Source of the DNA: Aureibacter tunicatorum
GTDB taxonomy: Bacteria; Bacteroidota; Bacteroidia; Cytophagales; Cyclobacteriaceae
Assembly: GCF_036492635.1 (NCBI RefSeq)
Contig: NZ_AP025305.1
Location: 2,728,001-2,792,000, forward strand
Length of the DNA: 64,000 nt
Direction: 5' to 3'
The notes under the pieces are model-generated. The model was not told the origin of the DNA, made no database searches, and was given only the letters and a program-made list of their open reading frames with translations. The translations under genes were made by a program, and so were the position numbers. Within the stretch, counting starts at the first letter, position 1, and each line of letters starts with the position of its first letter. Positions 1-8,226 of this stretch are shown piece by piece.

Positions 1-480
1 AGCAACCTCTTCCTCATCAGCCTCTCTGATTTCTAGAATTTTCCCAACAAATCTCAAATCATATCCCGCCAAAGGATGATTAAAATCCATCTTCACTCTC
101 AACTGCTCGACTTTTACAACTTCAGCCAATAATTGATTTCCTTTCTCATCAGACATCGGTATTACTTTACCTTTCACCAATAAGCTTTTATTCAACTTTC
201 CATCCACCTTAAAAGTGGACTTTGGTATCCACTCCATTTTTTCTTCATCATAGTCTCCATATGCTTCATCATAGGGAATTTCGAAATTGAAAGCATCTCC
301 TTTTCCCATTCCGATCACCTTCTCTTCAAAAGCAGGCAATACACTTTGCACACCATACAAATACACCAAAGGCTTTTCCTCTGTTCTTGATTCATATTTA
401 ACGAATTCGCCATCTCCATTATCAACAAACAAATCGTAACTTATCGTCAAAACCGAATACTTATTCTTCTCTACCTTCAT
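1..480 (-). CDS. SlyD-like FKBP-type peptidyl-prolyl isomerase (3' end outside window)
   Basis: Cytoplasmic prolyl isomerase and folding helper of the SlyD/FkpB type. The 160 residues present begin MKVEKNKYSVL and carry the short FKBP core (GVQSVLPAFEEKVIGMGKGD, then IPYDEAYGDYDEE), followed by an insert-in-flap region and a second half containing VKMDFNHPLAGYDLRF. The DFNHPLAG motif is typical of SlyD-like proteins. The reading frame is open to the window edge, so the C-terminus is missing here. The ATG lies only 12 bases downstream of a terminator-like hairpin, and an upstream TAAATTTG (548-555) could be its own -7 element. The family is clear; the exact subtype is inferred. Confidence 0.85.
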   Translation of the reverse strand, partial: MKVEKNKYSVLTISYDLFVDNGDGEFVKYESRTEEKPLVYLYGVQSVLPAFEEKVIGMGKGDAFNFEIPYDEAYGDYDEEKMEWIPKSTFKVDGKLNKSLLVKGKVIPMSDEKGNQLLAEVVKVEQLRVKMDFNHPLAGYDLRFVGKILEIREADEEEVA

Positions 481-492
481 ATTTTATAAATA

Positions 493-522
493 AAAAAGGC
501 TTCAATTAAATTGAAACCTTTT
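493..522 (-). terminator. Intrinsic terminator downstream of the cold-shock gene
   Basis: On the minus strand, AAAAGGTTTCAATT pairs with AATTGAAGCCTTTT (one G-U pair), and the 3' arm runs into a T tract. It follows the cold-shock gene but ends only about a dozen bases before the slyD-like ATG, so it may also lie in the slyD leader. Confidence 0.7.
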
Positions 523-547
523 GATATTAATGATATAATTTCTTTCG

Positions 548-555
548 CAAATTTA
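548..555 (-). promoter_or_regulatory. Possible -7 element (TAAATTTG) upstream of the slyD-like gene
   Basis: TAAATTTG matches the Bacteroidota TAnnTTTG consensus on the minus strand, 68 bases before the slyD-like ATG. No TTTG box stands at the usual 19-21 base distance, so the call is weak. If real, the transcript would start near 540 and carry the 493-522 hairpin in its leader. Confidence 0.3.
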
Positions 556-612
556 CTGCTTTAATCCCACTATAAATATTCTAGTGACGAAAAAGTTAAC
601 AAATTCGCTTTC

Positions 613-807
613 TTAAGAGTCAAGTCTGACTCTTACGGCATTCAAGCCTTTTCTTCCTTCTTCCAATTCAAAGACTATCGGATCTTTAGCTTTGACTTCA
701 TCAATCAATCCTGTAACATGCACAAAGTATTCCTTACCTGTTTGAGCATCAATAACGAAACCATAACCTTTTTCGTCATTAAAAAATTTAACTGTACCTT
801 TATTCAT
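613..807 (-). CDS. Cold-shock domain protein (CspA family)
   Basis: A 64-residue single cold-shock domain that binds single-stranded RNA or DNA as a nucleic-acid chaperone. RNP1 is seen as KGYGFVID and RNP2 as YFVHVTG; the opening MNKGTVKFFNDEKG is the family signature. The second RNP motif is YFVHV where many relatives have FVHF. The gene stands alone, with a terminator at 493-522 and a long AT-rich 5' region that may form the usual cold-responsive leader (inference). The length is normal for the family. Confidence 0.95.
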   Translation of the reverse strand: MNKGTVKFFNDEKGYGFVIDAQTGKEYFVHVTGLIDEVKAKDPIVFELEEGRKGLNAVRVRLDS

Positions 808-894
808 TGTAATATTTAAAATTATATTGTATAGACAAAGGAAAAATAATTTCCGAGATTATCCACTAAATAGCGCAAAAAAATAAAATTATTT

Positions 895-2232
895 TTATTT
901 TATGAATATTGACTTAATATTAACAAACTCTTTGATTCCGTAATGAGACAACTCTCTGCCGTAACCTGATCGTTTTACTCCACCAAAAGGCATATTAAAA
1001 CTTGAGCTTGGCACTTTATTGACAAATACGGATCCAAAATCCAATTGGTTGGCAAAACCAGCCAAATCCTGCTTATTTTCTCCCCATAAACTCACACAGA
1101 GCCCAAATTTTGAATCATTGGCTAATCGAATAGCCTCATCTTTAGTGTCAAAACCTGTAACAGCGATCAATGGACCAAAAGTTTCCTCTTGAAAAGCGGG
1201 CATATCCTTATCCACAGCATCAAGCAGTGTTGGCGAATAATACATTTCACCAAGCTTCTCAAGCCTGCAACCTCCGTATAAGATCTTTGCTCCTTGATTC
1301 ACAGAAGTTGCTATTTGCTTATCCAATTTATCTAGCAAATCCATTCTTGCCATTGGCCCTAGGTCATTCTTCCTATCCATTGGATCGCCTATTTTCAAAG
1401 TTTCCAATTTACGGAGCATCTTTTCCAAAAAGCGATCTTTGACCGTGTTTTGGATTAGGAACCTCTTAGGCGATGTGCAAGTCTGTCCATTGTTTCTCAT
1501 TCTCGCAGCAAAAGATGCATTTACGCAATTATCCAAATCCGCATCTTCGAATACAATCAGCGGGTCCGATCCTCCCAACTCAAGAATTGTTTTCTTTATG
1601 TACTTTCCTGACTCCATTGCAACTTTGCTCCCTGTCAAATCACTGCCGGTTAAAGCTACTGCCTGCACTCGATCGTCGGCAATTAAGTCCTTGACACTCT
1701 CCACGTCTATATTGAAATTTCTAAACACACTTGGAGCGTTTAGCAGATTTGAAGCTTCGCTGAAGATTTCGTCCAATGCCTCCGCTGATTTTTGCACATT
1801 ATTAGCATGCTTGAGCGCTACAGCATTGCCTGCCATAATAGCCGGCGCGGCAAAACGAAGCACTTGCCAAAACGGAAAATTCCACGGCATAATAGCCAAT
1901 ACTATGCCTAATGGGTCAAAAGAGATATATGCCTTTCCCAATTCGCTATCTTCAACCAGTTCATTCTCAAGCATCTTTGGTCCATGCTCGGCATAGTATC
2001 TGCAAATTGAAATACACTTCTTTATCTCAAGAACCGACTCTCTGATATTCTTGCCCATCTCCTCGGTAATTAGAACAGCGAGTTCCTCTACTTTCTCTTC
2101 CATGATATAAGCAACTTTCTCAAGATAAAGCGCTCTTTCCGATAAAACATACTCCTTCAACTGACACTGGCCTCTATCCAAAGATTCCAGAGCCCGATTC
2201 ACATTTTCCTTATCCAAATACTTTTTTATCAT
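895..2232 (-). CDS. NAD(P)-dependent aldehyde dehydrogenase, succinate-semialdehyde dehydrogenase type
   Basis: A 445-residue soluble aldehyde dehydrogenase. The cofactor-binding segment MPWNFPFWQVLRFAAPA is at about 115-131, the general base Glu218 lies in LELGGSDP, and the nucleophile Cys252 is in NNGQTCTSPKR. The ELGGSDP and GQTCTSPKR pattern is that of the short Sad/GabD-like succinate-semialdehyde dehydrogenases (usually about 455 residues), so that substrate is likely but not proven. The N-terminus is slightly short but the catalytic core is complete. It is monocistronic and separated from dnaB by a terminator at 2308-2330. Confidence 0.88.
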   Translation of the reverse strand: MIKKYLDKENVNRALESLDRGQCQLKEYVLSERALYLEKVAYIMEEKVEELAVLITEEMGKNIRESVLEIKKCISICRYYAEHGPKMLENELVEDSELGKAYISFDPLGIVLAIMPWNFPFWQVLRFAAPAIMAGNAVALKHANNVQKSAEALDEIFSEASNLLNAPSVFRNFNIDVESVKDLIADDRVQAVALTGSDLTGSKVAMESGKYIKKTILELGGSDPLIVFEDADLDNCVNASFAARMRNNGQTCTSPKRFLIQNTVKDRFLEKMLRKLETLKIGDPMDRKNDLGPMARMDLLDKLDKQIATSVNQGAKILYGGCRLEKLGEMYYSPTLLDAVDKDMPAFQEETFGPLIAVTGFDTKDEAIRLANDSKFGLCVSLWGENKQDLAGFANQLDFGSVFVNKVPSSSFNMPFGGVKRSGYGRELSHYGIKEFVNIKSIFIK

Positions 2233-2307
2233 TCAATCACAATCTTACTATGAATTCGGCTGCCACAGTGCAATGCTACTATAAAATATTCCGATATCAA
2301 ATAAAAA

Positions 2308-2330
2308 AAGCTCAAATATAATTTGAGCTT
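2308..2330 (-). terminator. Intrinsic terminator after dnaB
   Basis: A perfect 10-bp stem, AAGCTCAAAT/ATTTGAGCTT, with a 3-base loop. On the minus strand a T-rich run follows. It lies 31 bases beyond the dnaB stop codon. Confidence 0.85.
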
Positions 2331-2360
2331 TGAATATTTTTAAGACTAGTAATTTTCAAC

Positions 2361-3977
2361 CTAAAATGGCGATGGTTCTCCTCCACCAAATTCATCTGGA
2401 ACAACATTCGCATCTGTTCCACCATGTTGATCCACACTGTCATTCACTTTGCTTCCAAATGTGACCGTACCACTATTTTGATCAAAATTGTTAGCTCCGC
2501 TCACACCTGGAGGGAATTTACTGATTTCATTTCTTTCCATAGTGCCTACATTGCCATCCAAATCCATAAACTTTGTAAACTTACCAACAAATTTAAGTTT
2601 CACATTGTCAAGCGATCCATTTCTATGCTTAGCGATAATTACCTCTCCCATACCTGCTGTCGCTCCACTCTCATCTTCAGTAATCCCATAATACTCTGGA
2701 CGATATAAGAACATTACCATATCGGCGTCCTGTTCTATGGAACCAGACTCCCTCAAGTCGGAAAGCTGAGGTCTTTTATCTCCTCCTCTAGTCTCCACCG
2801 CACGACTCAACTGCGACAAGGCAATTACTGGAACATCCAGTTCTTTAGCTATACCTTTCAAGGCTCTTGAGATGGAAGCGATTTCTTGCTCTCGATTTCC
2901 TTGCCCACCTCCAGATTTGGATGCATCACCAGACATCAACTGCAAGTAGTCGATAATAATCATCTGGATATCATGCTGTGCCTTCAATCTTCTACACTTG
3001 GCCCTTAATTCCAATATAGACAATGCAGGAGTATCATCTATAAATATCGGAGCATCAGTTAATTGAGCTGTTTTATGCACCAATTGTTCCCACTCATAGT
3101 CTGCAAGGTTACCTTTTTTCAGCTTTTCAGATTCCAATTCAGCTTCAGCAGATATAAGACGATTTACCAACTGAACATTGGACATCTCCAAAGAAAAAAT
3201 TGCCACAGGCTTCGAGAAATCAACCGCCGCGTTTCTCATCACAGATAAAACAAAAGCTGTTTTACCCATGGCAGGTCTGGCTGCGATAATAATCAAATCA
3301 GAAGGTTGCCATCCAGCTGTAACACGGTCCAAAGCTGTCAAACCAGAAGGAACTCCCGTCAAGCCATTCTTCAACTCTTTTTTGGACTCCAACTGAGCAA
3401 TCGCCTCTCCCATGATGGATCTCATATCCGCTACAGATTTCCTAATATTGGTATTCGTCACTTCAAACAATGACTGTTCTGTTTTATCCAACAGTTGAAA
3501 TACATCCGTAGTATCTTCATAAGCTTCCGAATGGATTTCAGAAGCTACTTTTATCAATTCCCTTTTGATTGCTTGCTCAGTGATAATTCTGGCGTGAAAT
3601 TCAATATTGGCAGAAGAACTCACTCTGCTTGTCAGCTGAGTGACATAATAGGCTCCTCCTACAAACTCAAGCTTGCCATTTTTTCTAAGCTGCTCGGTAA
3701 CCGTAAGAATATCCACAGGCTCCGCTTTATTGAAGAGCTCCAAAACAGCTTTATAAACTTCTTGGTGCGCGTCTTTGTAGAAACTTTTGGGAGAAAGGAT
3801 ATCAGCTACTTTGGTCAATGCCTCTTTTTCCAACATCAATGCCCCTAGAACCACTTCTTCCAACTCCAATGCCTGAGGAGGCACTTTTCCCAATGGCATG
3901 GCCGCCGCTTCAGTTTTCCTGGACGATCCCGTCAGAATATTTTTATTAGATGTAAACCTATTTTTACCTTCTTCCAT
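2361..3977 (-). CDS. dnaB: Replicative DNA helicase DnaB
   Basis: A 538-residue hexameric helicase that unwinds DNA at the replication fork. The N-terminal DnaB domain (PPQALELEEVVLGALML) is at about 33-49. The RecA-like C-terminal domain has Walker A ARPAMGKT at 233-240, a Walker B-like IIIDYLQLM, and the closing KHRNGSLDNVKLKF segment. The length is normal, with a disordered Gly/Asn/Asp-rich tail (about 490-538). The ATG at 3977 is followed by a 30-residue basic extension before the domain. No intein is seen. It is divergent from mpl. Confidence 0.97.
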   Translation of the reverse strand: MEEGKNRFTSNKNILTGSSRKTEAAAMPLGKVPPQALELEEVVLGALMLEKEALTKVADILSPKSFYKDAHQEVYKAVLELFNKAEPVDILTVTEQLRKNGKLEFVGGAYYVTQLTSRVSSSANIEFHARIITEQAIKRELIKVASEIHSEAYEDTTDVFQLLDKTEQSLFEVTNTNIRKSVADMRSIMGEAIAQLESKKELKNGLTGVPSGLTALDRVTAGWQPSDLIIIAARPAMGKTAFVLSVMRNAAVDFSKPVAIFSLEMSNVQLVNRLISAEAELESEKLKKGNLADYEWEQLVHKTAQLTDAPIFIDDTPALSILELRAKCRRLKAQHDIQMIIIDYLQLMSGDASKSGGGQGNREQEIASISRALKGIAKELDVPVIALSQLSRAVETRGGDKRPQLSDLRESGSIEQDADMVMFLYRPEYYGITEDESGATAGMGEVIIAKHRNGSLDNVKLKFVGKFTKFMDLDGNVGTMERNEISKFPPGVSGANNFDQNSGTVTFGSKVNDSVDQHGGTDANVVPDEFGGGEPSPF

Positions 3978-4181
3978 TAAGTTCTTGATTTATATACTTC
4001 AGATCCAATCAAAAGAGATTCATCGCGAAAAATCACTACATGTGCGCTTTAAATATGATCTGAATCAATAATAATCCAATTTTTTGTAAACACAAAATTA
4101 ATAAATTTTAAAACTTTAACGTTCATTCCTCCAAACTATTTATTTGAAAGCTGTTTATTTTTAACTGTGCCCTTTTTATTC

Positions 4182-4189
4182 TATTTTTG
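4182..4189 (+). promoter_or_regulatory. Possible -7 element for mpl (TATTTTTG)
   Basis: TATTTTTG matches the Bacteroidota TAnnTTTG consensus 63 bases before the mpl ATG. A clear TTTG box at the correct distance is not visible, so this rests on one element only. Confidence 0.3.
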
Positions 4190-4252
4190 GAGACATTGCT
4201 GATGCAATATATAGCGTAAAAACCTTATTACACTTCGAAATTTTTTTTAAAC

Positions 4253-5617
4253 ATGCAATATAATAAAAAACAGAAAGTCCACTTGATCGCTGTCGGAGGT
4301 AGCGTCATGCATAATTTAGCATTGGCTCTCAACAACTTGGGCTGGGAAGTAAGTGGCTCTGATGACAATATATACGAGCCCTCTGCTTCTAGACTTAAAG
4401 AAGCAAACATCTATCCAGACCAATTGGGCTGGCACCCTGAAAGAATCGTCGATGACCTTGACGCTGTGATTTTGGGCATGCATGCAAAAAAGGACAATCC
4501 TGAATTGCTTGAAGCGCAAAAGAAAAACATTCGCATATTTTCTTTTCCTGAATTCATTCATGAACTCTCGCAAAACAAACACAGAATTGTAATCGCCGGC
4601 TCGCACGGAAAGACAACTGTCACAAGCATCATCATGCATGTGCTAAAATACTTTGGAAAAAGCTTCGACTACCTTGTTGGAGCTCAAAACAAAGGCTTCG
4701 ACGTGATGGTATCTCTTTCCGACGCGCCATTGATCATATTGGAAGGCGATGAATACCTTAGCTCCGCTCTGGATCCATCACCAAAATTCCTTCATTACCA
4801 CCATCATATTGGCGTAATCACCGGTATTGCTTGGGATCATTACAATGTTTACCCTTCATATGATGAATATGTAGAGCAGTTTGTAAAATTCAGCGAATCT
4901 ACGCCAAAAGCCGGCACAATAATCTTCAACAGATCGGATGACACTGTTCGCGATATATGCCAAGATCAGAATATTGAAGACGTAGCTTACACTCCATATG
5001 AAGCTCACCCGCATAAAGTCATTGACGGAAAAACTGTTTTGATCACTAACTTTGGAGATATTCCTTTGGAAATCTTCGGCAAGCATAATATGGAAAACCT
5101 TGCCGCCGCAAAAGAAGTGGTAAAAAAAGTAGGCATTACGGATCTTGAATTCTACGAAGCGATGCAACACTTCACAGGAGCTTCCAACCGATTGGAATTA
5201 ATCAAGGAAACCGACGAGTACTCTGTATACTTGGACTTCGCTCACTCGCCATCAAAAGTCAGAGCTTCCATCTCCGCGCTTAAGAATCAGTTCCCGGATA
5301 AAAATCTGGTAACTGTGTTGGAGCTTCATTCATTCAGCAGCCTGAACGAGGAGTTCTTGCCTCAATATAAAGACACTTTGCTGGAGTCAGACGAACCGTT
5401 GATCTTTATCAATCAAGAAGTAGCCAAAGAAAAGAATAATTTTACAATGACGGATGAAGATATTGTAAAAGCATTCAACGATAATAGAATCAAAGTTCAT
5501 TATGTCAAAGAAACTTTGGAAGAAAAGTTGCTGAACGACAATTATAAAAACACTAATATCTTGTTGATGAGCTCTGGAAATTTCGCAGACCTGCCTATTG
5601 ACAAGATCGGAGAATAA
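4253..5617 (+). CDS. mpl: UDP-N-acetylmuramate:tripeptide ligase Mpl (murein recycling)
   Basis: A Mur-ligase family ATP-dependent enzyme of 454 residues. Mpl reattaches recovered L-Ala-D-Glu-meso-DAP tripeptide to UDP-MurNAc in the cytoplasm. An N-terminal Rossmann-like UDP-binding segment (HLIAVGGSVMHNLALAL) is followed by the ATP loop GSHGKTT at 116-122, the central-domain motif GITGIAWDHYNVY-like at about 190-200, and the C-terminal DFAHSPSKVRAS segment. The early GSVMHNLA and length near 450 favour Mpl over MurC, which is normally longer and part of the dcw cluster. Transcribed divergently from dnaB. Confidence 0.88.
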   Translation: MQYNKKQKVHLIAVGGSVMHNLALALNNLGWEVSGSDDNIYEPSASRLKEANIYPDQLGWHPERIVDDLDAVILGMHAKKDNPELLEAQKKNIRIFSFPEFIHELSQNKHRIVIAGSHGKTTVTSIIMHVLKYFGKSFDYLVGAQNKGFDVMVSLSDAPLIILEGDEYLSSALDPSPKFLHYHHHIGVITGIAWDHYNVYPSYDEYVEQFVKFSESTPKAGTIIFNRSDDTVRDICQDQNIEDVAYTPYEAHPHKVIDGKTVLITNFGDIPLEIFGKHNMENLAAAKEVVKKVGITDLEFYEAMQHFTGASNRLELIKETDEYSVYLDFAHSPSKVRASISALKNQFPDKNLVTVLELHSFSSLNEEFLPQYKDTLLESDEPLIFINQEVAKEKNNFTMTDEDIVKAFNDNRIKVHYVKETLEEKLLNDNYKNTNILLMSSGNFADLPIDKIGE

Positions 5618-5628
5618 ATTAACTCAAA

Positions 5629-5671
5629 CGCCTTCAGTTTTAGACATTTTAACAATCTAAAGCTGGAGGCG
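5629..5671 (+). other. Long intergenic hairpin between mpl and the exonuclease gene
   Basis: Two 16-base arms (5629-5644 and 5656-5671) pair along their whole length with two G-U pairs around an 11-base loop. No T tract follows, so it is not a typical intrinsic terminator. It may protect the mpl transcript end or act with a termination factor (inference). Confidence 0.5.
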
Positions 5672-5714
5672 CATATTAACCATAAGGGTATCTTATACAA
5701 AGCACCAACGAAAA

Positions 5715-6527
5715 ATGACTTTAAAACTCAAAAAGCCCATCGTATTTTTTGATCTGGAAACTACGGGAACGAATATTTCCAATGATAAGATTGTAGAATA
5801 TTCATTCATAAAGCTTCATCCGGATGGAACAAAAGAAGTTAAATCCGGCAAAGTTAATCCTCTTGTAAGGATCCCTGTAGAATCCAGCCTTATACATGGC
5901 ATTTATGATGAGGATGTAAAAGATGCCCCTGCCTTCAAAGACATCGCAAAATCTTTGGACAAGTTTTTGGAAAATTGCGACTTGTCCGGCTTCAATGTGA
6001 TCAGATTCGATATACCTTTGCTAGTGGAAGAATTTTTAAGAGCTGACATCAATTTTGATTTAAGCAATCGAAAGCTTATCGACTCGCAGAAAATTTTCCA
6101 TATGATGGAAAAGCGTAACCTAACTGCAGCTTATAAATTCTATTGCGACAAGGCATTAGAGGGTGCTCATGGAGCAGAAGCTGATACTGTAGCCTGCATG
6201 GAAGTTCTGATTTCACAAGTTGACAGATATGAAGGCCAAGAAATGTCAGATGCATTAGGCAACACTATTGGCACGATAGAAAACGATATCGACAAGCTTC
6301 ACAAGCTGACATCCACTCAAATGGTGGATTTGGCAGGAAGAATGACTTTCAATCAAAACAATGTGGAAGTTTTCAACTTTGGCAAGCATAAAGGCAAGCC
6401 TGTTCTTGACGTATTGGAAAGAGAGCCTGCTTATTATGATTGGATGATGCGTGGCGATTTCCCTCTCGATACCAAAAGAAAATTGACAGAAATAAAGCTT
6501 AGATCCTTCAACAGAGGACGCAACTAA
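5715..6527 (+). CDS. DEDDh 3'-5' exonuclease (DnaQ/ExoX-like) with extra C-terminal domain
   Basis: A 270-residue nuclease. ExoI is FFDLETTG (Asp13 and Glu15), ExoII lies around GFNVIRFDIPLL, and the third motif is HGAEADTVA with the DEDDh histidine. This is the proofreading-exonuclease fold of the DnaQ superfamily. After the nuclease domain (about 1-175), the tail holds FNFGKHKGKPVLDVLEREPAYYDWM split over about 220-250, a small module found at the end of ExoX-like proteins that follows the pattern FGKHKG...P.Y..W. A role in DNA repair or degradation is inferred. A terminator follows at 6535-6559. Confidence 0.88.
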   Translation: MTLKLKKPIVFFDLETTGTNISNDKIVEYSFIKLHPDGTKEVKSGKVNPLVRIPVESSLIHGIYDEDVKDAPAFKDIAKSLDKFLENCDLSGFNVIRFDIPLLVEEFLRADINFDLSNRKLIDSQKIFHMMEKRNLTAAYKFYCDKALEGAHGAEADTVACMEVLISQVDRYEGQEMSDALGNTIGTIENDIDKLHKLTSTQMVDLAGRMTFNQNNVEVFNFGKHKGKPVLDVLEREPAYYDWMMRGDFPLDTKRKLTEIKLRSFNRGRN

Positions 6528-6534
6528 TAAATTC

Positions 6535-6559
6535 AAGCCTCATATAATCTATGGGGCTT
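6535..6559 (+). terminator. Terminator after the exonuclease gene
   Basis: AAGCCTCAT pairs with ATGGGGCTT (one G-U pair) around a 7-base loop and is followed by CTTTAT. Located 8 bases after the stop codon. Confidence 0.55.
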
Positions 6560-6595
6560 CTTTATACCTAAAACAAAATCTCAACCCTTTTCAAA

Positions 6596-7342
6596 ATGAC
6601 TCTTTCAAAAACTGCCTATAAGTGGCTTTCACTATTTCTTATCTGCATTTTTTTATTCCAATGCAAAAGCTCGAATATCAGCGTAAAACAGTACTCAACA
6701 CGAGACCAATACCAATCCGCCATATCCGACGCTATGCAACCTGATTCGAGCAAAATTTATTCACAATTAATTCAAATTAATCCAGATAATCATAACCTGA
6801 CATGGAAGGATATCAATGGTGAAAAACATCTGCTTGTTGTTACGTGGAAATACAACAAATCTTACTACGAGCCATACCTTGACTCCGCAAGCTACAATAC
6901 AGGAAATTATGAGATTTGGGTAACGGCTTCTCCTGAACTCAAGCAGAGAATGAATCAGATAAGTTATGATAATGAAGACCAAAGGCTAAAGGAGCTGCTA
7001 GGTCTACCTCCCAACTCTGAATATCGTTACTTCATTGAATTTTGGGTTAAAGAAGATGATTTGTTCAGACCTTGTCCTGACAGCGAAATTTCCGACAATT
7101 CTTGCCAAATATGTTTCGATGACGATACTCCTAAAGAATATGTTGATTGGTTTAATCAAAGCAGAGCTTCACGATACTTCAGTTGCGACTTGTACGAAAA
7201 ATACCCTTGGACGCAACTTGGCTACACATACGATTGGAATGCCGACAACACTGACCACATTGGATTAAGCGAATTCGTAATCAAAAAAAACAGAGACATC
7301 ATCGTCAATAAAATTTACACAACAAGCGAATATCTGAATTAA
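6596..7342 (+). CDS. Unrecognised lipoprotein
   Basis: A 248-residue predicted lipoprotein. The signal peptide core LSLFLICIFLF ends at the lipobox LFQC, with the acylated Cys at about 23. The mature part is rich in Tyr, Trp and Asp. It contains paired cysteines in CPDSEISDNSCQIC and later YFSCDLYEKYPWTQLGYTYDW, which could form disulfides after export. I do not recognise a catalytic motif. It sits alone between two terminators, so the context gives no function. The ATG at 6596 gives a clean signal peptide. Confidence 0.75.
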   Translation: MTLSKTAYKWLSLFLICIFLFQCKSSNISVKQYSTRDQYQSAISDAMQPDSSKIYSQLIQINPDNHNLTWKDINGEKHLLVVTWKYNKSYYEPYLDSASYNTGNYEIWVTASPELKQRMNQISYDNEDQRLKELLGLPPNSEYRYFIEFWVKEDDLFRPCPDSEISDNSCQICFDDDTPKEYVDWFNQSRASRYFSCDLYEKYPWTQLGYTYDWNADNTDHIGLSEFVIKKNRDIIVNKIYTTSEYLN

Positions 7343-7381
7343 AATATTTGAACCAAGAATTTTTTCCTTATTATTTATCTC

Positions 7382-7406
7382 AAGCGCAGGTATCAAACCT
7401 GTGCTT
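7382..7406 (+). terminator. Terminator after the lipoprotein gene
   Basis: AAGCGCAGGT pairs with ACCTGTGCTT (one G-U pair) around a 5-base loop, then TGTTT. Located 40 bases after the lipoprotein stop codon. Confidence 0.65.
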
Positions 7407-7518
7407 TGTTTACAAATTTCTAATCAATCATAATTGCATTGACTTAATTCCTCATAATAGATCCTCGGTTTTAAGCATTCGCATTGCAAATGCAAACGAG
7501 CCCCTTACGCCAGCAGAG

Positions 7519-7934
7519 TTATCTTACTATTTTAGCTTTATTTATATTACGATACATACTTTCTTTTAAATATTTACTTACATCAAATTTATTAGCAATG
7601 AATTGGTCATTGTCTAATTTTTGATTTAGTTCATTGTCAAAAATTAAAAAGTTATATTTCGGATGAATAGAACTGTAAATTACATAATATTGACTGCCCT
7701 TAGTAAGTTCTATATATCTTAATTTCCCTTTATATACTATAGATCCTACATATAAGTATAAGCAGTCCAACTAGCTCTTCCTCCTTTATATTCAATTACA
7801 GTTGCTTTGGTTTTATCAAAGCTTTCGAAATATCCTTTCCATTTACTCTGATTATATTCATAATATAAAAATCAAACAGAAAATATTATTCCCATTATAA
7901 TAACAAATACTAGTATTACTTTAGTATTACTCAT
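7519..7934 (-). pseudogene. Decayed small membrane-protein gene (in-frame stop plus frameshift)
   Basis: From the ATG at 7934 the frame reads MSNTKVILVFVIIMGIIFSV, a membrane anchor, and then meets TGA at 7872-7874. It continues as FLYYEYNQSKWKGYF and ESFDKTKATVIEYKGGRAS, then runs into TAG at 7746-7748. The sense continues in another frame as VGSIVYKGKLRYIEL up to the stop at 7519. Joined, this resembles the small anchored proteins of Bacteroidota with a ...ATVxEYxxGG...Y.V.G..Y.G....YxVxYS..P pattern, similar to DUF3592. Two separate lesions argue for real decay. The family name is tentative. Confidence 0.65.
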
Positions 7935-8176
7935 TATTTTATTTATCCTTGTGTATAGTAGGTTAGTAAAAAACAAGTCGTTAATCTACTCTAGAACATA
8001 CAATTGAGGTAATTTTATAAACTATACTCCATTGATTAGAGGTAGAAAACAAAATAGCAGCTTATTCCATAGATATGGATTAAAAAATAGACAGTGATCA
8101 TTTACCAACATTCAAAGCTGGTTGTAGGTTGAATTTATTAAGGCATGTATTTAAAAAAAAATATATATAATGAAAA
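7935..8176. other. Gene-free AT-rich stretch
   Basis: Lies between the decayed gene and the terminator of the M6 protease gene. No reading frame with protein-like composition, no repeat and no promoter match was seen. It may be remnant DNA of the same decaying locus. Confidence 0.4.
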
Positions 8177-8197
8177 AAGCCCTCAAAATGAGGGCTT
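8177..8197 (-). terminator. Intrinsic terminator of the M6 protease gene
   Basis: AAGCCCTC pairs with GAGGGCTT around a 5-base loop; on the minus strand it is followed by a TTTT run. It lies 30 bases past the protease stop codon. Confidence 0.9.
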
Positions 8198-8226
8198 AAT
8201 AATTTATTTAAAACTTATTATTTCAC

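Noticed and set aside
1170-1996. Plus-strand frames within the aldehyde dehydrogenase gene
   Set aside because: They are antisense to a well-supported enzyme and carry no domain.
7348-7569. A 73-codon plus-strand frame after the lipoprotein
   Set aside because: It spans the lipoprotein terminator and overlaps the decayed gene on the other strand, with no protein-like features.
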